The notes below the pieces were generated by a model. That model saw only the letters and a list, made by a program, of their open reading frames with translations, searched no databases and was not told where the DNA came from. A program made the position numbers and the translations under genes. From assembly GCA_016282015.1 (NCBI GenBank), contig JAEEJS010000055.1, positions 99,619-163,618 on the forward strand: DNA of 64,000 nt. Direction: 5' to 3'. Numbering within the stretch: position 1 is the stretch's first letter; each line of letters opens with the position of its first letter. Positions 32,453-41,051 of the stretch are shown one piece after another. The stretch is from Bacteroidales bacterium. GTDB taxonomy: Bacteria > Bacteroidota > Bacteroidia > Bacteroidales > F082.

Positions 32453-34930
32453 ATGAAAAAGTTTTACTTGACGATTTTAGCATTGGTTTTGACCACTATG
32501 GCGTTTTCGCAAGTCATTGTGGAAGAAGGATTTGAGACAGGCAACACTGTCGGCCAGGCTCCTGTCGGCTGGATTTGCAGTGACAATGGCTGGAAAGCCG
32601 GAATCACCATACCCGACGACAACGAAGCCCGTGGCAGGAAGCCTCACACAGGCGACTGGTACATGTATGCCACTTATAACACCGACGTTTGGATTTACAA
32701 GCAAATCAACGTTACAGCAGGCAACTACTACCGTGTTTCGTTCTGGTATTCAACCTGGCATGTCGACCACTTCAACCTCGAAGTGAAAGCCGGTGCCAGC
32801 GCCAACCCTTCAGCCATGACCGTCACAGTGGTGCCTGATTTCATTGTTGACAACGAAGAATACGAGCAGACCTCGGCTGTATTTCAGGCCACAAGCACTG
32901 GCAACTTCTACGTGGGATTCCACAGCGTGGCAACCAACTCTCCTTGGTATCTGTCGATTGACGATGTCATTATCGAACAGACAGCCCAGTACTACTTCAA
33001 TGTGGAACAGCTTACCGCCGACACAACGGTTTACTTCGGAGAATCGGCTTATCTGCGCTTCTTGCTCAGCAACACAGGCGAGCAGCAGGACACATACCAG
33101 TTCAGCAACACCAGCTCACTGCCTATAGAGTTTTACCAAAACGGCTCACAGGTAAGCCAGGTGTCATTGCCTTACAACACTTCGGTTGAGTTGGTAGCCA
33201 AAGCCACTCTGCCTATGAACCTGACCAACAACCAGACCTTGCACGCCACCTTTGACGTGACTTCGTCCCACTCAGCCCCGACACAGTCGGCCGACTTCAC
33301 TATCACAGCCATAGAGCCTATTAACAGTTTCCCATATATGGAAAGCTTCGAAAGCACTACCTTCCCTCCAACGGGATGGCAGAACGTGGCTACTGTCGGC
33401 ACTTACGTCTTCGACCGCCGCACTTCCAACGACTGGCCTGCATGCACTCCTCATAACGACGGAGCCGCCATGGCACGTTATTACTGCTACACCAACCCGG
33501 CAGGCGGCACCTGCAAACTGGTTTCTCCGAAGATGCAGCTCAGCCCTACAGGCAACACCGTGCGTTACTGGATTTACCGTAACTACAACAACAATATCAT
33601 GGGTCCTGACAGGATCAACGTTTACTACTCACCTACCACCAACACAGCCGACGGCACCCTGCTCGGAACAGTACACCGCAACACCATGCTGGAGCCTGTG
33701 GTTGGCGACGTAAGCGACTGGTACGAGTATGACTACACCTTCAACAGCCCTGAAGGCTACGGCTTCATCATCATAGAAGGTGTCAGCGGCTACGGCTGGA
33801 ACCTCTGCATAGACGACATCTTCATCAACAACTCATCGGTCGACAACAACCCGCCTACAGTGGTTTCATTGGATGGAACTCAGACCTATGCCGACACCGA
33901 AATGCCACTGAGACTGAAAGTCTACGACGAGTCAGGCATGCCAATTCATATTCAGGCTACATACACCATCAACGGACAGGATACAGATGTTACATTCTAC
34001 AAGGTGGCAAAAGCTAGCTACAACTACGAGGCCACCCTGCCCGCAAAGCCGAACCACACAGCAGGTTCAATAGTATTCCATCTGGTCGACGATCTCGGCA
34101 ACTCAGCCGATTCAGATCCTATGCCTATCCATTGGGATTGGCAGGCTCCTATACTTCTCGAAGGCTTCGAGGGCGACCACTTCCCGCCTACAGGCTGGAG
34201 CGTTGAGTCTATCAACATGAGCTGGTTCACATGGTTCAAAAGCAGCGCTGTCTGGGCTTCAGACTGGTGGGGCAACGAATACTATGTCACACCTCCGCAA
34301 GGCACCAAACAGGCCGCTCTTGAATGGGATTCAAGCGAGGAATGGGGCCCGCAGGACGAGGCTTTGGTAACTCCTTTGATGCCTATCAACCGTCCTACAG
34401 TGTTGACATTCGAAACTTCCTGCCAATACGGCGTAGCCGAATATCACGACCACTATCAGGTGGACGTGCTCAACACCAACACCGGCACTTGGACAACCCT
34501 TTGGGATGCAGTCAACCAACCGCAATACCTCAACAACTATCAGGAACCGGTCAGCATCAACCTGTCACAATACCAAGGAGGCAACATCCGTCTCAGATTC
34601 CGCGGATACAACGAGGCCATGGACGTTTTGTCATATTCTTGGTTCATCGACAATGTAAAGGTGGTGGTCACCGACACTCTGGATGTGGTCAACGAGATGC
34701 CTTTGGCCTCCGAGATCTATCCTAACCCTGTCAGCGACCTGCTGACAGTCAAGTCTGAGGAGACCATCAGTCACATCAGCGTCTACAACCTGCTTTCAGT
34801 GAAAGTGATGGAGATGACCATTAATAATAAGGAGGCCGTCATTGACCTTTCACAACTGGAGGAAGGCATGTATTTCATCGAAATGAAAGGCGAAAACGGC
34901 ACAAGCGTTAAATCATTGATTAAGAAGTAA
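32453..34930 (+). CDS. T9SS cargo with three choice-of-anchor J (MAM-like) domains
   Basis: The secreted protein has 825 residues. After a signal peptide (ending TMAFSQ) come three beta-sandwich domains of the cleaved-adhesin/choice-of-anchor J kind. Their starts are EEGFETGNTVGQAPVGW (about residue 22), MESFESTTFPPTGW (about 300) and LEGFEGDHFPPTGW (about 570); each contains SIDDV, CIDDIF or FIDNVKV. The C-terminal 75 residues form a type A sorting domain (EIYPNPVSDLLTV, GMYFIEMKGENGTSVKSLIKK). Such proteins are often adhesins or peptidase-associated. The stop lies two bases before galK. Confidence 0.86.
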   Translation: MKKFYLTILALVLTTMAFSQVIVEEGFETGNTVGQAPVGWICSDNGWKAGITIPDDNEARGRKPHTGDWYMYATYNTDVWIYKQINVTAGNYYRVSFWYSTWHVDHFNLEVKAGASANPSAMTVTVVPDFIVDNEEYEQTSAVFQATSTGNFYVGFHSVATNSPWYLSIDDVIIEQTAQYYFNVEQLTADTTVYFGESAYLRFLLSNTGEQQDTYQFSNTSSLPIEFYQNGSQVSQVSLPYNTSVELVAKATLPMNLTNNQTLHATFDVTSSHSAPTQSADFTITAIEPINSFPYMESFESTTFPPTGWQNVATVGTYVFDRRTSNDWPACTPHNDGAAMARYYCYTNPAGGTCKLVSPKMQLSPTGNTVRYWIYRNYNNNIMGPDRINVYYSPTTNTADGTLLGTVHRNTMLEPVVGDVSDWYEYDYTFNSPEGYGFIIIEGVSGYGWNLCIDDIFINNSSVDNNPPTVVSLDGTQTYADTEMPLRLKVYDESGMPIHIQATYTINGQDTDVTFYKVAKASYNYEATLPAKPNHTAGSIVFHLVDDLGNSADSDPMPIHWDWQAPILLEGFEGDHFPPTGWSVESINMSWFTWFKSSAVWASDWWGNEYYVTPPQGTKQAALEWDSSEEWGPQDEALVTPLMPINRPTVLTFETSCQYGVAEYHDHYQVDVLNTNTGTWTTLWDAVNQPQYLNNYQEPVSINLSQYQGGNIRLRFRGYNEAMDVLSYSWFIDNVKVVVTDTLDVVNEMPLASEIYPNPVSDLLTVKSEETISHISVYNLLSVKVMEMTINNKEAVIDLSQLEEGMYFIEMKGENGTSVKSLIKK

Positions 34931-34932
34931 TT

Positions 34933-36084
34933 ATGGATATAAATCAAATCAAAAACAAGTTCAAGACGCTGTTTGGCGACAACTATAGCGTATATGCCTC
35001 GCCGGGCCGCATCAATCTGATTGGCGAACACACCGACTACAACGGAGGCTTTGTGTTCCCGGGTGCCATAGACAAAAGCGTTGTGGCTTGCATACATCTG
35101 AATGGCACAAACACAGTGCGAGCCTACTCCATCGACAAGGAAAACCTCAGGGAGTTTAGAATAGACCAGGAGGATTTGGAGGGAGAACAGCATTGGTCGA
35201 AATACATCTTCGGCGTATGCCGTGAGATACAGAAGCGCGGCTATACTATAGGCGGCTTCGACACAGTGTTTGCCGGTGATGTGCCGATTGGAGCGGGAAT
35301 GTCTTCGTCGGCGGCTCTGGAGAGCACATACGCCTTTGCTCTCAATGACTTGTTCCATTTGGGTATAGACAAGTTCGAACTGGCCCGCATCGGACAGATG
35401 ACCGAACACAACTACGTAGGTGTGAAATGCGGCATAATGGATCAGTTCGCCTCATTGTTCGGCAAGAAAGGCCATCTGATGCGCCTCAACTGCGCCACCA
35501 TGGAGTTTGAATATTTCCCCTTCGACCCCAAAGGCTATAAGTTGGTGTTGCTGGATACCATAGTTAAACACGAACTGGCATCGTCGGCATACAACAAACG
35601 CCGCGAGTCCTGCGAGAACGCCTGCGCGCACATAGCCAAGCGTCACCCAGAGGTTAAATATCTCAGCGACGCCAGCATGGCCATGCTTGAAGAAGTGAAG
35701 AACGAAATCCCTGAGGAAGACTACATGCGCGCCAAATATGTGATTGGCGAGAAGCAACGTGTTCTGGACGTATGCGACGCCCTGGGCAAAGGCGACTATG
35801 CCACAGTGGGCGAGCGTATGTACGGCACTCACTACGGCATGAGCAAGGAATACGAGGTAAGTTGCGACGAGCTCGACTTCCTCAACGACTTAGCCAAGCA
35901 GTGCGGAGTAACAGGCTCACGCGTTATGGGCGGCGGCTTCGGAGGCTGCACCATCAATCTTGTGAAAGAAGGTCTTTACGACAAGTTCATAGCTACAGCC
36001 AAGGAACAGTTCTCCAAGAAATTCGGCTACGAGCCCAAGGTTTACGACGTGGTCATTTCCGATGGAGCACGTAGGATAGATTAG
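34933..36084 (+). CDS. galK: Galactokinase
   Basis: This is a GHMP-family kinase that phosphorylates galactose at C1. It is 383 residues. The galactokinase signature GRINLIGEHTDYNGG is at 25-39, the ATP loop PIGAGMSSSAALE in the middle and the third motif GSRVMGGGFGGCTINLV near the C-terminus. It sits two bases after the T9SS gene and is followed by a sugar nucleotidyltransferase and galM. No galT or galE is in the window. Confidence 0.95.
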   Translation: MDINQIKNKFKTLFGDNYSVYASPGRINLIGEHTDYNGGFVFPGAIDKSVVACIHLNGTNTVRAYSIDKENLREFRIDQEDLEGEQHWSKYIFGVCREIQKRGYTIGGFDTVFAGDVPIGAGMSSSAALESTYAFALNDLFHLGIDKFELARIGQMTEHNYVGVKCGIMDQFASLFGKKGHLMRLNCATMEFEYFPFDPKGYKLVLLDTIVKHELASSAYNKRRESCENACAHIAKRHPEVKYLSDASMAMLEEVKNEIPEEDYMRAKYVIGEKQRVLDVCDALGKGDYATVGERMYGTHYGMSKEYEVSCDELDFLNDLAKQCGVTGSRVMGGGFGGCTINLVKEGLYDKFIATAKEQFSKKFGYEPKVYDVVISDGARRID

Positions 36085-36113
36085 TTTGAAGTTTAAAATT
36101 AAAGTATAATAAT

Positions 36114-37013
36114 ATGAAGCCAACATTATTAGTATTAGCAGCAGGAATGGGTTCCAGATACGGAGCCCTCAAGCAGATGGACGGAGTAGGTCCCAACAAC
36201 GAAGCCATTCTGGATTATTCAATCTTCGACGCCAAGCGCGCCGGATTCGGAAAAGTAGTCTTCGTAATCAGAAAAGATTTTGCTGAAGCATTCGAGAAAG
36301 TGAACAGCAGCGCCAAGTTCGGCATGCCGGTGGAATATGTCTACCAGGGTCTGGAATGCCTGCCTAAGGGTTACACCGTGCCGGAAGGCCGTGTTAAACC
36401 TTGGGGTACAGGTCACGCCGTACTGATGGCCGCCAACGTCATCAAGGAGCCGTTCGCAGTGATCAATGCCGACGACTTTTATGGCAAGGAAGCCTTCGAA
36501 GTGATGGCAAAATACCTCATGGAATGCGAAGGCAAGAAAGGCGCCTATTCAATGGTGGCCTACAAGTTGCAGAACACCCTGTCAGACTTCGGCACAGTGT
36601 CGCGCGGTGTGTGCACCTCCAACAGATGCAACTACCTGCAGACCATAGTGGAGCGCACATCCATAGCCAAGACAGCCGGAGGTGCCGCATACACCGATGA
36701 GACAGGTGAGCATCCTCTCCCACTCGACACCCTGGTATCCATGAACTTCTTCGGATTTACGCCCGATTTCCTCGGCTATCTGGAAGACGGTTTCAAGACC
36801 TTCCTCGACGGTCCGGCACAGACCAACATCAAGGCGGAGTTCTACATCCCTCTGATGGTCAACAACCTTATCAACGACAAAAAGGCCAAACTCAAAGTGT
36901 TGTCAAGCGATGCAGTTTGGTTCGGTGTGACATACAAGGAAGACAAACCGGATGTGGTGAAGAAGATTCAGAACCTCATCGACAAGGGTGTCTACCCGAA
37001 AGTATTGTGGTAA
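36114..37013 (+). CDS. Sugar-phosphate nucleotidyltransferase
   Basis: This is a 299-residue NTP_transferase-family enzyme. It has the N-terminal nucleotide-binding loop LAAGMGSRYGALKQMDGVG, WGTGHAVLMA and INADDFYG with the metal-binding D120/D121. Which sugar phosphate and nucleotide it uses cannot be read off. Its position between galactokinase and mutarotase, with an N-acetylhexosamine kinase-like gene nearby, suggests UDP-Gal or UDP-GalNAc formation from the 1-phosphate in place of GalT. Confidence 0.8.
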   Translation: MKPTLLVLAAGMGSRYGALKQMDGVGPNNEAILDYSIFDAKRAGFGKVVFVIRKDFAEAFEKVNSSAKFGMPVEYVYQGLECLPKGYTVPEGRVKPWGTGHAVLMAANVIKEPFAVINADDFYGKEAFEVMAKYLMECEGKKGAYSMVAYKLQNTLSDFGTVSRGVCTSNRCNYLQTIVERTSIAKTAGGAAYTDETGEHPLPLDTLVSMNFFGFTPDFLGYLEDGFKTFLDGPAQTNIKAEFYIPLMVNNLINDKKAKLKVLSSDAVWFGVTYKEDKPDVVKKIQNLIDKGVYPKVLW

Positions 37014-37023
37014 TTAACAATTT

Positions 37024-38040
37024 ATGAAAAATATTCAAACCTACAATCTGACCAACGTCAAAGGCATGAAGGTGAGCCTGTGCAACATAGGCGCAGGCAT
37101 CACCTCCGTGATTGTGCCCGACCGCAACGGTGTGATGGCCGACGTGGTGTTGGGCTACAAAGACCTGGCCGACTACATTGGCGACGGTCCCTGTGCCGGC
37201 AAGGTGCCCGGACGCTACGCCAACCGCATAGCCAACGGACGCTTTACCATAGACGGCAAAGAGTACCAGCTCGTAATCAACACTGGCGACGGCAAGCATC
37301 ATCTGCATGGCGGCCCTGAGGGATTCGCCAACCAATACTGGGAAGGACGTGAAATTGATGGAGGCGTCGAGTTTACTTACATCTCAAAAAACGGCGAAGC
37401 CGGCTATCCCGGTGAGCTCAAGGCTAAGGCCCGTTACACTCTCACCGACAACAATGAGATAATTCTCGAGCTTTCGGCCACCACCGACGCTCCCACTGTT
37501 GTCAACCTCACCAATCACAGCTATTTCAACCTGAAAGGCGAAGGCAATGGCGACATTCTCGACCACAAGCTGAAGTTGTTTGCACACAACTACCTGCCGG
37601 CCACCGCAGAGCTCATCACCACTGGCGAGATAGCCACAGTACAAGGCACTCCAATGGACTTCACCGAGCCTAAACCCATTGGTCAAGACATCAAAGCCAA
37701 TTTCGACGCTCTGGTGAACGGCAAGGGTTACGACAGCTGCTGGGTCATTGACGGCTACAAGCAGGGCGAGTTGCATCCGGCGGCAGTGCTTTCAGAGGAG
37801 ACTTCAGGACGTAAAGTGGAAATGTTCTCCACCCAGCCGGGCATTCAGGTGTACACAGGCAACTGGCTCAGCGGATGTCCAACAGGCAAGTGCGGCAAAA
37901 GTTACGGTGACTACGAAGGCGTGGCTTTGGAATGCCAGGCTCTACCCGACTCACCAAACAAGCCGAATTTCCCAAGCGCAGTGCTTCGTCCCGGTGAAGA
38001 ATACCGACAGACAATAATATTCAAATTCTCAACATTCTAA
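37024..38040 (+). CDS. galM: Aldose 1-epimerase (galactose mutarotase)
   Basis: This enzyme interconverts alpha and beta anomers of galactose and glucose. It is 338 residues. Family motifs include YANRIANGRF, HHLHGGPEGF, the catalytic histidine in NLTNHSYFNL and the catalytic glutamate in ALECQALPDSPN. It is the third sugar gene of the run and lies 11 bases from the permease gene. Confidence 0.95.
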   Translation: MKNIQTYNLTNVKGMKVSLCNIGAGITSVIVPDRNGVMADVVLGYKDLADYIGDGPCAGKVPGRYANRIANGRFTIDGKEYQLVINTGDGKHHLHGGPEGFANQYWEGREIDGGVEFTYISKNGEAGYPGELKAKARYTLTDNNEIILELSATTDAPTVVNLTNHSYFNLKGEGNGDILDHKLKLFAHNYLPATAELITTGEIATVQGTPMDFTEPKPIGQDIKANFDALVNGKGYDSCWVIDGYKQGELHPAAVLSEETSGRKVEMFSTQPGIQVYTGNWLSGCPTGKCGKSYGDYEGVALECQALPDSPNKPNFPSAVLRPGEEYRQTIIFKFSTF

Positions 38041-38051
38041 AATAAGGAAAA

Positions 38052-39353
38052 ATGGCAGAAAAATTAGAAAACAAAAAAAACTACACCATTCCGATCATAG
38101 TGATGTTCTTGCTCTTCGGAATGATTTCGTTTGTGACCAACTTGGCCTCACCAATGGGTGACATTCTGAAAAACCAGTTCCACATCCCGAACTGGCAAGG
38201 CACTCTCGGTGTTTTTGCCAACTTCATCGCATACGCCGTGATGGGCATACCGTCCGGTAACCTCCTGCAGAAGAGAGGTTACAAAAAGACAGCTCTCATA
38301 GCTGTGACAGTAGGCTTCATAGGCGTCGGCATACAGACACTCTCAGGTGTTTTCGAGAGTTTCTTCGTCTACCTGATCGGTGCGTTTATCGCAGGTTTCA
38401 GCATGTGCCTGCTCAACACAGTGGTCAATCCTATGCTTAACAAACTTGGTGGCGGCGGCAACCGAGGCAACCAGCTTATCCAGATTGGAGGAAGCTTTAA
38501 TTCCTTGATGGGAACAGCTGTTATCGTCATCACCGGATTGCTTATCCCAAGCATAGTGGAAGCTAAAATCAGCGACGTTTTCCCGTTGATGTACACCGCT
38601 TTGGCTATCTTCGCCATAGCTTACATAGTGATTAAGAGAACCGACATTCCTGAAAACGAGCAACGCACGGTGGTTCAAAACACCAACGATGGCAAAGGTC
38701 CTATGGCCTTCCGTCACTTCGTGCTGGGCGCAATCGGCATCTTCATCTATGTGGGCGTGGAAGTCGGCGTTCCTAACGTCTTGCACAAATGGTTGCAGAA
38801 CCCCGAAATGAATATTTTCGGAGCGAATGTGCAGGCCGACGACGTTGCGGCTTCGGTGGCAGCGACCTATTGGTTCCTCATGCTCATCGGCCGTTTGATT
38901 GGCGGTATCATAGGCAACAAAGTCTCGGCCAAAACCATGTTGACAGCAGTGTCATGCCTGGGCATAATCCTGACCTTGCTTGGTATGTTCGGACCTTCTA
39001 AAATGGTGCATGTACCTGCCTTCAACGGTTCTAACGGTTTCGGTCTGGAACTCATTCCTTTAAACGCTGCATTCCTGATGCTGATAGGACTCTGCACCTC
39101 AGTGATGTGGGGCGGCATCTTCAACCTTGCAGTCGAGGGCTTGGGCAAATACACCGAAAGGGCTTCTGGTATCTTTATGACTCTGGTGTGCGGCGGCGGC
39201 ATACTGCCTCTGCTCATGAACGCCATAGTAGACGGCTGCGGCGGCACAGGCTACATGCAGAGCTACTGGGTGATAGTGGCCGGATTGGCTTACCTGCTGT
39301 TCTACGCCCTTGTGGGATCGAAGAATGTAAACAAAGACATTCCTACTGAATAA
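38052..39353 (+). CDS. FHS-family sugar/H+ symporter (MFS)
   Basis: This is an inner-membrane transporter of 433 residues with about twelve hydrophobic segments. It belongs to the fucose/galactose/glucose:H+ symporter branch of the MFS (GMISFVTNLASPMGDILKNQF, FANFIAYAVMGIPSGNLLQKRGYKKT, LNTVVNPMLNKLGG). The neighbours galK and galM make galactose or glucose the likeliest cargo. Fucose cannot be excluded. A strong terminator follows. Confidence 0.9.
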   Translation: MAEKLENKKNYTIPIIVMFLLFGMISFVTNLASPMGDILKNQFHIPNWQGTLGVFANFIAYAVMGIPSGNLLQKRGYKKTALIAVTVGFIGVGIQTLSGVFESFFVYLIGAFIAGFSMCLLNTVVNPMLNKLGGGGNRGNQLIQIGGSFNSLMGTAVIVITGLLIPSIVEAKISDVFPLMYTALAIFAIAYIVIKRTDIPENEQRTVVQNTNDGKGPMAFRHFVLGAIGIFIYVGVEVGVPNVLHKWLQNPEMNIFGANVQADDVAASVAATYWFLMLIGRLIGGIIGNKVSAKTMLTAVSCLGIILTLLGMFGPSKMVHVPAFNGSNGFGLELIPLNAAFLMLIGLCTSVMWGGIFNLAVEGLGKYTERASGIFMTLVCGGGILPLLMNAIVDGCGGTGYMQSYWVIVAGLAYLLFYALVGSKNVNKDIPTE

Positions 39354-39371
39354 TTACAAATCAACTTTAAT

Positions 39372-39410
39372 AAAAAAGGATAAGAGTTTGCTCTTATCCT
39401 TTTCTTTTTT
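39372..39410. terminator. Bidirectional terminator after the galactose unit
   Basis: A stem of about 13 bp, AAAGGATAAGAG with CTCTTATCCTTT around a TTTG loop, has a T-run on the plus strand and an A-run on the other side. It separates the permease gene from the convergent PepSY-like gene. Confidence 0.9.
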
Positions 39411-39425
39411 TAGCCTTTAAATAAA

Positions 39426-39860
39426 TCAGTCATCAATTCCGACGAGCTGGTATTTTTTGTTGAAGACAAGCTCAAGTTCGTTGCTGAGCTCGGCTTTCCA
39501 CTGGCCGTCATCGCGTTTCCATTCAACAATAAAAGCTGTCGGATAGTGTGCTTGGACCTGGGCCACAACCTCGGCCGGAAGAAGTGCGTCCGGAATGCGT
39601 TCATACTTGTAGTCGATTTTGATGACGTTACCCTTGCCGTCGAAATCGAGTTCTTTTCCGTCGTTGAATCTGACTTCGTACTCTGTACCGAAAAGTTCTG
39701 AATCCATAGTGATGAACAGAATGCTTTCCTTAACAAAATTCTGGGTAATTACCGCTTGAGCGTTGGCTGGAAGCTGTTCGAAAGTGATAGGTCTTCCGTC
39801 AGCGCATGCTGTCAGGCAAAATGTGATTGCCATGAACACAGTTAAAATCAATCTTTTCAT
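39426..39860 (-). CDS. Exported PepSY-like domain protein
   Basis: The 144-residue protein has a signal peptide (ITFCLTAC-ADGRP, possibly a lipobox). One or two PepSY-like repeats follow (ITFEQLPANAQAVITQNF, EYEVRFNDGKELDFDGKGNVIKIDY, AQVQAHYPTAFIVEWKRDDG). Such small exported proteins are numerous in gut Bacteroidales and their role is unknown. It has its own promoter box and converges on the galactose terminator. Confidence 0.82.
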   Translation of the reverse strand: MKRLILTVFMAITFCLTACADGRPITFEQLPANAQAVITQNFVKESILFITMDSELFGTEYEVRFNDGKELDFDGKGNVIKIDYKYERIPDALLPAEVVAQVQAHYPTAFIVEWKRDDGQWKAELSNELELVFNKKYQLVGIDD

Positions 39861-39883
39861 AGTTAGTGAATTTAAATTTGATG

Positions 39884-39891
39884 CAAATATA
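39884..39891 (-). promoter_or_regulatory. -7 box of the PepSY-like gene
   Basis: The minus strand reads TATATTTG, 23 bases before the ATG at 39860. Confidence 0.6.
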
Positions 39892-39912
39892 ATGATTATT
39901 ATTTAATCAAGA

Positions 39913-40962
39913 TTATTTGAACAAAAACTTCATCATTTCAATCTCCTTAGCCTCTGCCCTCTCGAACAGCCGCCATTGTGCCTTGGTGCGGATGAGGTTG
40001 TGTTCCGGATATTTTATTTTATAATAGGTATCACCATTGATGTAATCGGCTAAGAATCTTACGGTTTGCATGTATGGAAACAGCATGGCGGCGTATGGCA
40101 GATTCTCTTTTTCAATTGGAAGCAGGAAAGCTTTCGTTCCTTCCAGATAACCCTTGGTAAATGCCTCAAAAATCTCCATATTGAAATCGATATTGTCGAG
40201 ATTCGGGTCGTCTTCCATTCCAGTGTTGGCGGCAGTACGCAAGAAATCGCCGTAATCGGAGAATACGAAGCTGGGCATCACAGTATCCAGGTCGATTATG
40301 CACAGCACATTGCCATCCTTGTCGAAAAGCATATTGTTGACCTTGGTATCGCAATGACACACACGTTTAGGCAGCTTGCCTTCACGAAAAAGTCTCTCGC
40401 CCAGGGTCATTTTCTCTTCACGTTTGAAAATCTCGTCCAGATAATACTGCACCTCTTTCACACGGCCAACACGGTCTTCGGCCACTGCATCGCTCAACTG
40501 TTTCAAACGGAATTCTATGTTATGGAAATCAGGGATAATCTCGCCGAGAGGCTCTTTCATATCAGCCAAGGCAGACTCAAACTCGCCGAACGACTTGCCT
40601 GCAATGCGTGAAAACTGGGCATTTATGGTCTGATAAGTCAAAGAATCAGGTACAAAAACCATCAGACGCCAGTAATTTTCACCGTCGAAATAATAACTCT
40701 TTCCGTCTTTGGTGTCGAGGAACTGAAGAGTCTTGATATTTTTGGCTTGCAGATGGGCTGTCACCTTGTTGATATTGTCCATCAGCATGTCAACATCCTG
40801 AAAAATGGCATTATTGATGCGCTGAAGCACATATTTCGGAGCGTCAGCACCTTTCACAAAGACCTTGTAAGTGTCATTGATCAGCCCCTCACCCATAGGC
40901 TTGACCGACGTTATTTCCTCAGAAACCTTGAACTTTTGTGCTATCCCTATAAGCTTGTCCAT
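39913..40962 (-). CDS. N-acetylhexosamine 1-kinase-like phosphotransferase
   Basis: This is a 349-residue aminoglycoside-phosphotransferase-fold kinase. The nucleotide loop region is PMGEGLINDTYKV. The catalytic loop VCHCDTKVNNML has H203, D205 and N210, and the metal-binding Asp is D224 in CIIDLDTV. This set matches NahK-type N-acetylhexosamine 1-kinases, which make GlcNAc-1-P or GalNAc-1-P. It lies next to a GH109 gene that releases GalNAc, which supports that substrate. Homoserine or methylthioribose kinases are less likely alternatives. Confidence 0.82.
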   Translation of the reverse strand: MDKLIGIAQKFKVSEEITSVKPMGEGLINDTYKVFVKGADAPKYVLQRINNAIFQDVDMLMDNINKVTAHLQAKNIKTLQFLDTKDGKSYYFDGENYWRLMVFVPDSLTYQTINAQFSRIAGKSFGEFESALADMKEPLGEIIPDFHNIEFRLKQLSDAVAEDRVGRVKEVQYYLDEIFKREEKMTLGERLFREGKLPKRVCHCDTKVNNMLFDKDGNVLCIIDLDTVMPSFVFSDYGDFLRTAANTGMEDDPNLDNIDFNMEIFEAFTKGYLEGTKAFLLPIEKENLPYAAMLFPYMQTVRFLADYINGDTYYKIKYPEHNLIRTKAQWRLFERAEAKEIEMMKFLFK

Positions 40963-41051
40963 AATAAAATTTTTTGTAAAAATAGAAATTATTTGGGGAT
41001 GTTTTAATTTTTTTTTTAATTTTACAAACTAAAACATACTAACATTCTACA

